Positions 1 through 7,175 of a DNA stretch of 11,754 bases are shown here, piece after piece. Source of the stretch: Glomus cerebriforme (lineage: Eukaryota; Glomeromycota; Glomeromycetes; Glomerales; Glomeraceae); NCBI GenBank assembly GCA_003550305.1, contig QKYT01000344.1, positions 9,710 to 21,463 of the forward strand, in the 5' to 3' direction. Numbering within the stretch: position 1 is the first letter of the stretch; the number at the start of each line of letters is the position of its first letter. A model generated the notes under the pieces. The model made no database searches and was not told where the DNA came from. It saw only the letters and a program-made list of their open reading frames with translations. The position numbers and the translations under genes are program-made.

Positions 1-23
1 TTTTTTAATTCTATAGTATACAT

Positions 24-71
24 ATTGGGTACCCGATGTATAGCAGATTTTCTGCATTTTGGGTACCCGAT
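24..71. repeat. Pair of GGGTACCC palindromes, 34 bp apart
   Basis: The octamer GGGTACCC occurs at 27-34 and 61-68, each time within TTGGGTACCCGAT. An inverted pair GCAGA/TCTGC lies between them. Two G+C-rich 8-mers this close stand out in such AT-rich DNA. They could be protein binding sites or the end of a dispersed repeat running off the left edge. No function is assigned. Confidence 0.5.
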
Positions 72-116
72 ATTTATAAGATATCTGTAAGATAGATTAG
101 TTTTTGACCAGTATTT

Positions 117-180
117 CCTTTTCCCTTTCGTTCTTTTTCTTTTTGTTTTTCCTTTTCCCTTTCATTCTTTTTTTTCATTT
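117..180. repeat. Pyrimidine-rich direct repeat, two copies
   Basis: CCTTTTCCCTTTC begins at 117 and again at 151 (34-bp period), embedded in a nearly pure pyrimidine stretch. It could be a simple-sequence expansion or a pyrimidine-rich promoter or splice tract. No gene can be tied to it. Confidence 0.5.
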
Positions 181-200
181 TTTTTAAATAAAAAAAAAAA

Positions 201-224
201 TTAAAAATTAAAAATTAAAAATTT
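201..224. repeat. (TTAAAAA)n microsatellite
   Basis: About three and a half tandem TTAAAAA heptamers follow an A-run and merge into imperfect A/T-rich sequence to about 260. Confidence 0.6.
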
Positions 225-259
225 AAAAAATATAAAAGATAAAAAATTAAATTTAAAAA

Positions 260-1472
260 AAATATGGGTGATGCACAATCATTAAATTGACACGTCATTA
301 TATATTTATCAGTCATTGAGCATTTCTGGAATTATATGGATCAAATCACTCAAATGGATTTACTAATTAAATATGCAACTTGTTGATCACTTTTTTTACT
401 ATGATCAATTAGTAAAAACTGAAATTTCTGGTTTTTTTATCACATGCAAACCTTAATTTTTCACCAATGATATACACAGAAGATTTTTTTTTATTCTTTG
501 GATTAAGACGAACGTTTTGATACAATTTTTTTTTTGTTTACTAACAAAAAGTTAGAAGAATCTCTCTATAAAGTTGGTTACTTTTTCATTAAAATCTTAT
601 AACTTTTCAAATAAATAGAAAAATATACACTATTTGGCCTTCAAAATTATATTTTTATTCAAGATTTTTATAGTTTTTTAAATAAAATAATATTATTTTA
701 AAGGTTGGGAATTGTGAATGTCAGATGTAAGAGAAAATTATAAAAGAACAAAGTTAGTGAATATGTGAATATTATTTTGAACATGTAAACTAAAATTTAT
801 CTTTAAAAATAAAATTATTTGTAATTTTTAATATAAACTAGGTAATGGGAACTGTTGGATTGTCTGAAGCATTAAATTAAGATGTATCACAAAACTCAAC
901 AAAAAAGAATTCAAAATGTAATGTAAAACATGTGAAATCACAACAATGCATATTATTGGTCAATCACACGTGTGGACAGACAGATATTGCATCACAATGA
1001 GTCTAACCGAAGATGTTCTCAGCTATGCTTCAGACAAATTATATAAAAAAAGTTATAAGTGTCTTGTAAACTATCTCAATATTTGACGTTTATAATAATT
1101 TTTTAGCAACATACATATAAACTTCAAAACAAATTTAACAATATTATACCTACATCAACAGTTCACATAAAAGACTTTTGAAAAAAACAAATATTGGCAG
1201 AAGAATTTCATTTAAAGGTCAAAAAGTCATAAAAAACCTCTATATATTAAAATATTAAAGAAAGTGAGATATTTTTGTAAAATTAATATTTTTTGAAAGC
1301 TTATAGGTCATATTTTAGTATATTAAAAAAAAAGTAATATTTTATTTGAAGGTTTATCCTTTTCAAACCGTTAAAGATCACTAATTTATATAGTACAAAA
1401 TTTTTTAATTAGTAATTGACACTGCATTGAAAATGCCTATAACTGTTATATTAAAATTTAATATATAATTAA
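260..1472. other. AT-rich intergenic stretch, no gene seen
   Basis: No convincing coding frame, RNA gene or terminal inverted repeat was found on either strand. The part around 930-1030 is less A/T-biased and more complex than its surroundings and may be the decayed remnant of a gene or transposon, but no protein similarity was recognised in it. Confidence 0.5.
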
Positions 1473-1777
1473 GATATTACAAAAATATTTACTCATATGT
1501 TATTGGTATTACAAAAATATTTTATTTATATATTATTAATATTACAAAATATTAAAAATTTAAAATATGATAGAGATATTACAAAAATATTTATTCATAT
1601 GTTATTGATATTACAAAATATTAAAAATTTGAAATATGATAGAGATATTACAGAAATATTTTATTCATATGTTATTGATATTACAAAAATATTTACAAAT
1701 TTACTAATTTAAATTTAAAATCTAGCATATGTTAGAGATATTACAAAAATATGCTATTCATATATTATTAATATTAC
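1473..1777. repeat. Tandem array built on GATATTAC, 32-37 bp spacing
   Basis: The motif RRTATTAC (mostly GATATTACAAAAATATT) starts at 1473, 1505, 1538, 1575, 1607, 1644, 1677, 1737 and 1770. Spacings of 32-33 and 37 bp partly alternate, giving a higher-order unit of about 69 bp between 1538 and 1684. A larger 60-bp step near the right end suggests one lost or eroded copy. ATTCATATG recurs between motifs. The repeat opens a 71-codon frame at 1497-1712 whose peptide merely reflects the repeat and is not considered a gene. Confidence 0.75.
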
Positions 1778-2166
1778 ATTTATGCAAATATATTGAATAT
1801 ATGAATACTATCTATCAGTGATATGGCTAACATATTTATGAAAATTAGAGGTTTCTATAAAGTATATCAACGCCACTTAATATTTTTTTAATATAATATA
1901 AATAGTTATTATATAATTTTATTTATTTTAGATTTACTTATTTAATAAATATATTAAAAAATAATTTTTTTATAAATTAAAAATAAAATTTTATTAAAAT
2001 TTATTAAAAATCTTTAAAATNNGNTCCNGATTATTATATTGGCCAATATTAAACATAATTCTGGCCAAATTCAAAAATAATTCAGGCTAAAAGCGTCTGA
2101 TTAGTTTCAGAATTTTTTTTTTTTAAAATATCTTACTACTGATACGTTCTCTTTTTGTCACTATGA
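1778..2166. other. AT-rich spacer with ambiguous bases
   Basis: No gene seen. Four N positions lie at 2021-2028 just before GGCC-centred palindromes. A long T-run lies around 2110, upstream of the short ORF that starts at 2167. Confidence 0.5.
2036..2087. repeat. GGCC-centred palindromes
   Basis: ATATTGGCCAATAT at 2036-2049 is a perfect 14-bp palindrome. AATTCTGGCCAAATTC at 2057-2072 belongs to a motif family seen again in the right part of the window, and AATTCAGGC at 2079-2087 is a half-site. The function is unknown; binding site and dispersed-repeat origins are both possible. Confidence 0.5.
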
Positions 2167-2340
2167 ATGGGTGGAGGAAGCAGCAATAGCTCTTCTCCTG
2201 TAGGTACTAATGATCTCTACCCATCTATAGAGGAGGGGCTTTTCGCAAGATTAATTAAAAAAAAAATTCAAGTTGAGAAAGAAAAAAAAAATGAAAAAAG
2301 GTTCATTATATACTTTTTTTGTATCGCGTGTATCACATGA
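2167..2340 (+). CDS. Short hypothetical ORF, possible first exon
   Basis: A 57-codon frame runs from ATG at 2167 to TGA at 2338-2340. It begins MGGGSSNSSSPVGTND and continues with a charged, helix-like segment rich in Lys and Glu, then a hydrophobic end. The first half has clearly higher G+C and complexity than its surroundings, which is why it is reported. Gly2 with Ser6 fits the general MGxxxS pattern of N-myristoylation, but this is only a pattern match. It lies about 160 bp upstream of the intron-like tandem array on the same strand, so it could be the first exon of a transcript through the array. No good GTAAGT-type donor was found inside it. No family is recognised. A chance ORF remains quite possible. 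Confidence 0.3.
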   Translation: MGGGSSNSSSPVGTNDLYPSIEEGLFARLIKKKIQVEKEKKNEKRFIIYFFCIACIT

Positions 2341-2623
2341 TACAAGCCGCAAATTATTTTAAAAAAAAATAACTGCATACTGTGCTTATCAATTAAGTTG
2401 CAGCTGCAGTTTATTTTAGTTAATCATTTATTTAAACCTTAAATTGATAACTTTTAATTGCCGTTTGAACTTTGAACTTTGTTCTAGAAATTGAGAAATA
2501 GTTGGTTTCTTCATGAAACTTACTATTTTTTTTTAATTTTTTTTAAAGAAACGTTTCTAACGTTTCTTCTTTTTTCTTTTATAGGTCTCTCAGTTTTCGG
2601 TCTAATACTGGAAAGTGGGAACT

Positions 2624-2648
2624 GGTAAGTTTCTTCGCAAAACTTACC
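2624..2648 (+). other. Donor hairpin, first complete unit
   Basis: GGTAAGTTT (2624-2632) and AAACTTACC (2640-2648) form a perfect 9-bp stem with a 7-nt loop, enclosing the donor GTAAGT in the 5' arm. The same stem with another loop is found at 3371-3395. Confidence 0.8.
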
Positions 2649-3116
2649 ATTTTTTTTTTATTTTTTTTTAGAAATGCTTATTAACGTTTCTTTTTTTTCT
2701 TGTAGGTTCTCCAATTTCTTTGATCCAGACTGGAAAGGGAAAACGGTAAGTTTCTTTATGAAACTTATCATTTTTTTTCATTTTTTTTTTTAAAGAAACG
2801 TTTCTAACGTTTCTTCTTTTCTTTTCTTATAGGTTCTCTGACCTCTTCGATCCGGAATGGGAAGGGAAACGGTAATTTTCTTCATAAAACTTACCAGTTT
2901 TTTTTGTTTTTTTTTTAGAAATGCTTATTAACATTTCTTTTTTTTCTTATAGGTTCTCCGAGCTCTTCAGTTCAGAATGGGAAGGGAAAACAGTAAGTTT
3001 CTTTGTGAAACTTATCATTTTTTTTCATTTTTTTTTAAAGAAACATTTCTAATATTTCTTCTTTTCTTTTTTTGTAAGTTCTCTGCGCTTTCAGTTCGAT
3101 ACTGGAATCAGAAACG

Positions 3117-3148
3117 GTAAGTTTCTCAAGTTTCTTTGAGAAACTTAC
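3117..3148 (+). other. Extended donor hairpin
   Basis: GTAAGTTTCTCAA and TTGAGAAACTTAC pair perfectly over 13 bp with a 6-nt loop. The four extra base pairs beyond the common stem have changed on both arms together relative to neighbouring units, so pairing was kept while sequence changed. Confidence 0.8.
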
Positions 3149-3955
3149 TGTATTTTTTTTTGGAGTTCTTTTATTAAAAACGTTTCTAACATTTTCTTTC
3201 TTTTTCTTTTGTAGGTTTTCTTTGCTTTTGGATTAGTATGTGAAATTGGGAATGGTAAGTTTTTTCACAAAACTTGCCATTTTTTTTCTTTTTTTTAGAA
3301 ATGTTTTNTAACGGTTCTTTTTCTTTTCTTGTAGACTTTTCTTCAGTTTGGGCATTTGGAATTAGGAAACGGTAAGTTTCGTAACAAAACTTACCATTCT
3401 TTTTTTTTTATTTTTTTTTTAAATAAAAACGTTTTTAACATTTCTTTTTTTTTCTTCTTGTAGGCTCTTGGATTTCATTTCAGATATGGAAGTTTTTTCA
3501 TGAAATTCCCATTTGATGCATTTAATTAAAGAATCATTAGTAAAAATGGTATTAACATTTCTTTTTTTTCACTTTTTTTGTAGGATCAGGTTTTTTTTTG
3601 ATTTCAGCTTGAAAATCTGGTAAGTTTTGAAGTTATAACTTTGAAACTTTCTTTTTAGAATGTAAGTTTCATAATGAAACTTCATTTTTTTTTTATTTTT
3701 TTATTTTAAGAAACGTTCTAACTGAATGTTTCTTCTTTTTTTATAGGTTTGCTCCTGGACTTAACGTAAATTTTGTAACGTTCATTTCGTTATAAAACTT
3801 CATTTTCTTTTGGGTTTTTCTTTAAGAAATATTCTAACTAAACGTTTCATCTTTTTTTTGTAGATTCAGCTCTGGGAATTCAGGATTGGAAACGTAAATT
3901 TCGTAACAAATTACTTCATTATAAACTTCATTTTTTGTTTTTTTTTCTTTGTATA

Positions 3956-3978
3956 GAAACGTTCTAACCGAACGTTTC
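3956..3978 (+). other. Branch-site hairpin
   Basis: GAAACGTTC (3956-3964) and GAACGTTTC (3970-3978) form a 9-bp stem with loop TAACC, so the branch-like CTAAC spans the stem end and the loop, with its adenosines in the loop. In the left subarray AGAAACG/CGTTTCT at 2794-2814 gives a 7-bp stem with loop TTTCTAA. Confidence 0.7.
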
Positions 3979-4048
3979 TTTTTTTTTTTGTAGATTCAGC
4001 TCTGAGAATTTGGAATCAGAAATGAAACGTAAGTTTTGTAACAAATTA

Positions 4049-4071
4049 CAGTCAAAGCTCGTTATAGTAAA
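4049..4071 (+). repeat. Left terminal inverted repeat of the pogo/Tigger-type element
   Basis: It matches the reverse complement of 6252-6274 at 21 of 23 positions. Both mismatches are purine transitions (positions 13 and 21). It begins CAGT as expected for pogo-like ends. Confidence 0.9.
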
Positions 4072-4074
4072 TCT

Positions 4075-4239
4075 CGTTATAGTGAATTTGGCTTATAATG
4101 AACTTTTTTTTATTTTCCCAATTTATTCTATATGAAATTCTATTCGTTATAATGAATTTAATAATAAAATCTTGATATTAGATATAGTAAACATAAATAT
4201 AGAACATATATTAATAAATTTATATACGTTATAGTGAAT
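4075..4239 (+). repeat. Subterminal repeats of CGTTATAGTGAAT
   Basis: Variants of CGTTATARTGAAT lie at 4075-4087, 4091-4103 (as GCTTATAATGAAC), 4145-4157 and 4227-4239, all resembling the inner part of the left inverted repeat. A similar motif occurs inverted inside the right end near 6218-6233. Such repeats are plausible extra transposase-binding sites; this role is inferred. Confidence 0.65.
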
Positions 4240-4916
4240 ATCATATGAATATATATTATACAAGATTGTATTTATAGATCTTATCTATCGTAATATGTGT
4301 TATCTATCATAACACATTTTTTTATTGTTTCGTTATTGTAACACAATTTTTTTTCTCAAAATGCCACCCGTTAGAAGAGACAAAGAAAAAGTAAAAAGAA
4401 TTAGAAAAAGAAAAAGCTTATCATATGCAGAAAAAAAAAGGTTATGTGAGTGGCAAAAAGATAATCCATCATATAACCAAAAAGATATTGCTAAAAAATT
4501 TGATATATCAAAGTCACAAGTTTGTAATATATTAAAAGAAAAGGAAAGATGGCTGTCTATTGATATTTTGAATAAGGAAGTTAAAAATCAAAAACGGGAT
4601 AGAGGTGCTAAATTTTCAGAAATTGAATCTGCATTATATTTGTGAATGTAGCAAGCATTAGCTTCAAACTTAACTATTACAGGAGATGTATTAAAAGCTA
4701 AAGCTTTGAACTTTGCAACTAGATTACAAATAATATTCTTTATTGCTTCAGATGGATGGTTAACAAAATTTAAAAAATGGTATAATATAAGATAAATCAA
4801 TAAAGCTAAGAAAGCAAATAGCGTACTATTGAAAACATTGGAAGAAGAGCGTAAGATTTTGCAAGAAATTATTGAACAATATGATCTTTGCGATGTTTAT
4901 AATGTTGATGAAACAG

Positions 4917-4985
4917 GTAAATATATCATTAAAATAAATACAATTTTTTTTATAAAAAACTTATAATTTTATATGCATATCTCAG
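4917..4985 (+). other. Intron 1 of the transposase
   Basis: A 69-nt intron with donor GTAAAT and acceptor CTCAG, in phase 1. Removing it joins NVDET to ALFWNLELSKTL, exactly as the conserved DDE-domain alignment requires. Confidence 0.85.
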
Positions 4986-5416
4986 CTTTATTCTGGAATT
5001 TAGAACTATCCAAGACACTTTCAGATCATTACATTTCCGGTACTAAGAAATCAAAGAATCATATCATAGTCATTTCAACTTGCAATGCTGATGGAAGTCA
5101 TAGATTACCTGCATTAGTGATATATAAGTGGCAAACTCTATGTGTTTTAAAAGGAATTAAAAAAAATGATCTGCCTGTCTGGTATTATTAGAATCGTATA
5201 GCTTGGATGTAAGTATCAGTATGACGTGATTATCTAAATAAACTTAACCAATTAATGAGATGACAAAATCATAATATATTGTTGTTAGCTGATAATACAC
5301 TAACTTATTTAATGGATGAAACTATTCTATTGTCAAATATTAAAGTACATTTCCTTCCTTCAAATACAACTACTCACTTACAACCCTTAGATGCTGGTAT
5401 TATTAATAGTTTTAAA

Positions 5417-5492
5417 GTATGTATATGTATAAATTGTTATTAAATTACTACTTTTAATATTAATTTTACTTATTATATATTTATTATTTTAG
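5417..5492 (+). other. Intron 2 of the transposase
   Basis: A 76-nt intron with donor GTATGT and acceptor TTTTAG, in phase 0. It joins INSFK to VQYKKLLVV, as expected after the third catalytic Asp region. Confidence 0.85.
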
Positions 5493-6107
5493 GTCCAATA
5501 CAAAAAGTTATTAGTTGTGAACAGAATGAAAGCATATGATTTAGCCCAGAAAAATGATTTCAATATAACACCAGTTGATATTCTTGATGTCATAACATTT
5601 GTAAGTGAAGTATAGAAAATTGTGAAACCAAGTACAATTGAATGATATTGGAAAAACACAGGTATTTTACCTGATTATGATAAATATAACTCTGAAGGAA
5701 GTGAAAGCAATTTTGATTGGGATCAGAAAATTAATAAAATTATTTCAGAATTGCAAAATATGATTGTTGCACTAAATTTTCAAGATCCTATTGCGGCTGA
5801 AAAGTTTATTCATATTGATGATGAAATACCAATAGGACCATTATCAGACGAAGAAATAATAGATGCAGTAATTTCAAATCCTGAAAAAAATGATATAGAG
5901 GAGAAAGAGGAATCAGAAGAAATTAATATTATTACTAATAAAGAAGCCTTAAATAGTTCAGAAAGGGTAATTCTATATTTTAAAAATCTGCCTGATAATG
6001 TTTTAATTAATTATACAGAGTTAAAAGTTCTTAATGCTTTAAAATCAAAAATTAATAGATATATTCAAGATAATTCAAAGCAATCTACATTAGATAGTTT
6101 TATATAA

Positions 6108-6251
6108 TATTAAATTTTTGAAATAAAAAAAATTTTTAAAAAAATCATATTATAAGAAATTTTTTTTTTATTTATATAAAATTTACTATAAAGAAATTTT
6201 TTGCTATTGTGAATACTTCATTATAGTGAACAAATTGAATGGAACTGAGAG
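6108..6251 (+). other. 3' non-coding end of the pogo/Tigger-type element
   Basis: A/T-rich sequence between the transposase stop and the right inverted repeat. It contains an inverted copy of the subterminal motif near 6218-6233 and no other feature. Confidence 0.6.
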
Positions 6252-6274
6252 TTCACTATAATGAGCTTTGACTG
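6252..6274 (-). repeat. Right terminal inverted repeat of the pogo/Tigger-type element
   Basis: Reverse complement begins CAGTCAAAGCTCATTATAG, matching the left end. It is followed directly by the TA at 6275-6276. Confidence 0.9.
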
Positions 6275-7146
6275 TACTTCGTTACAAACTTCATTTTTTG
6301 TTTTTTTTCTTTGTATAGAAATATTCTAACTGAACGTTTTTTCTTTTCTTTTGTAGATTTGACTCTAAGAATTCAGAATCAGAAATGAAATGTAAGTTTC
6401 GTAACGAATTACTTTATTACAAATTTCATTTTTTTGTTTTTTCTTTCTTTATTAGAAACTTTCTAACTGAACATTTCTTTTCTTTTGTAGATTCAGCTCT
6501 GAAAACAGAAACTGAAACGTAAGTTTCATAACGTTCGTTTCGTTACAAACTTTGTTTTTTATTTTTTTTTCTTTGTATAGAAATGTTCTAACCAAACATT
6601 TCTTTTCTTTTTGTAGATTTGCTTTGAAAATGTAAATGAAAACGTAAGTTTCATAATGTTCGTTTTGTTATAAACTTCATTTTTCATTTTTTTTTCTTTG
6701 TATAGAAACGTTCAACTGAACATTTCTTTTCTTTTGTAGATTCAATTCTAAAAATGGAAATGAAAATGTAAGTTTTGTTACAAGCTTCATTTTTCATTTT
6801 TTTTCTTTGTATAGAAACATTTTAACTGAACATTTTTTCTTTTCTTTTATAGATTCAGCTCTGAAAACAGAAACTGAAACGTAAGTTTTGTAACGTTCAT
6901 TTCATTACAAACTTTGTTTTTCATTTTTTTTCTTTATATAGAAATATTCTAACCGAATGTTTCTTTTTTTGTAGATTTGCTCCTGGACTTGGGAAACTGA
7001 AACGTAAGTTTTGTAATGAATGTTTCGTTACGAAANTTCATTTTTTCATTTTTTTTCTTTATTAGAAACGTTCTAACTGAATGTTTTTCTTTTTTTTGTA
7101 GATTCGGTTTGTTCTTTGAAATTTGGGTTTTTGGGAATCAGAAACG

Positions 7147-7175
7147 TAAGTTTTGCAACTTAGCTGCAAAACTTA
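7147..7175 (+). other. Donor hairpin of the last, short unit
   Basis: TAAGTTTTGCA (7147-7157) and TGCAAAACTTA (7165-7175) form a perfect 11-bp stem with a 7-nt loop. The stem end differs from other units on both arms. The unit is only 45 nt long and has no clear YTAAC, so it looks like an internally deleted copy that kept donor, hairpin and acceptor. Confidence 0.75.

Larger units (their letters stand above)
2501..3619 (+). repeat. Left subarray: dimeric units with exon-like spacers near 40 nt
   Basis: Exon-like spacers are 2585-2624, 2706-2745, 2833-2871, 2953-2992, 3078-3116, 3215-3254, 3335-3371, about 3464-3490 and 3584-3619. Most are 37-40 nt and five of the first six begin GTT. Two intron types alternate. 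Type A (ending 2705, 2952, 3334, 3583) has a TTAAC or NTAAC branch-like site, mostly within GAAATGctTATTAAC-like sequence. Type B (ending 2584, 2832, 3078, 3214, 3463) mostly has AAACGTTTCTAAC-like sequence. The order is B A B A B B A B A, so a dimer of about 248 bp was the unit of expansion. The first donor (about 2501) and the one near 3490 are eroded, and the acceptor at 3078 has shifted from TAG to AAG. Confidence 0.75.
4361..6107 (+). pseudogene. Pogo/Tigger-type transposase pseudogene (CENP-B-like)
   Basis: The three-exon frame 4361-4916, 4986-5416 and 5493-6107 gives 533 codons without any frameshift. An in-frame ATG lies upstream at 4325, but the family-like N-terminus MPPVRRDKEK starts at 4361. 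An N-terminal helix-turn-helix spans about residues 16-67 (KRKSLSYAEKKRLCEW, then a segment ending KEKERWLSI). A second CENP-B/Tc5-type DNA-binding region ends with GWLTKFKKWYNIR. The catalytic triad is visible: Asp in NVDETA (4907), Asp in LLADN (5291), Asp in LQPLDAGI (5390), with 32 residues between the last two. An acidic tail and KQSTLDSFI end the protein. In-frame stops start at 4643, 4649, 4793, 5189, 5210, 5222, 5261, 5613 and 5643. Each can arise by one C:G-to-T:A change from Trp, Gln or Arg codons. Inactive as read. Confidence 0.92.
4049..6274 (+). mobile_element. Pogo/Tigger-type DNA transposon, defective copy
   Basis: A 2226-bp element of the Tc1/mariner superfamily, pogo/Tigger group. 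It is bounded by 23-bp terminal inverted repeats beginning CAGTCAAAGCTC and by TA on both sides (4047-4048, 6275-6276), the usual target duplication for this superfamily. It encodes a CENP-B-like transposase in the plus direction, the same orientation as the host array. Excising the element with one TA restores a 100-nt intron-like unit. The transposase frame carries nine nonsense codons, so this copy cannot make its own transposase, although the intact ends could still be moved by another copy. Confidence 0.93.

Noticed and set aside
1225..1370. Weak inverted repeat around AAAACCT / AGGTTTAT
   Set aside because: Only about 25 nt of imperfect, mostly A/T matches, which is expected by chance in this composition.
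1497..1712. 71-codon plus-strand ORF
   Set aside because: It lies wholly inside the GATATTAC tandem repeat; its peptide is a by-product of the repeat and extremely Ile/Leu/Lys/Tyr biased.
4588..4800. Minus-strand ORF inside the transposon
   Set aside because: Antisense shadow of the transposase exon, which has clear homology on the plus strand.
4643..5645. Recoding or RNA editing of the transposase stops
   Set aside because: A-to-I editing could turn TAG or TGA into Trp, but stops at positions where Gln is expected, such as TAA at 4793, cannot be repaired that way. All nine are simply explained by transitions in DNA.
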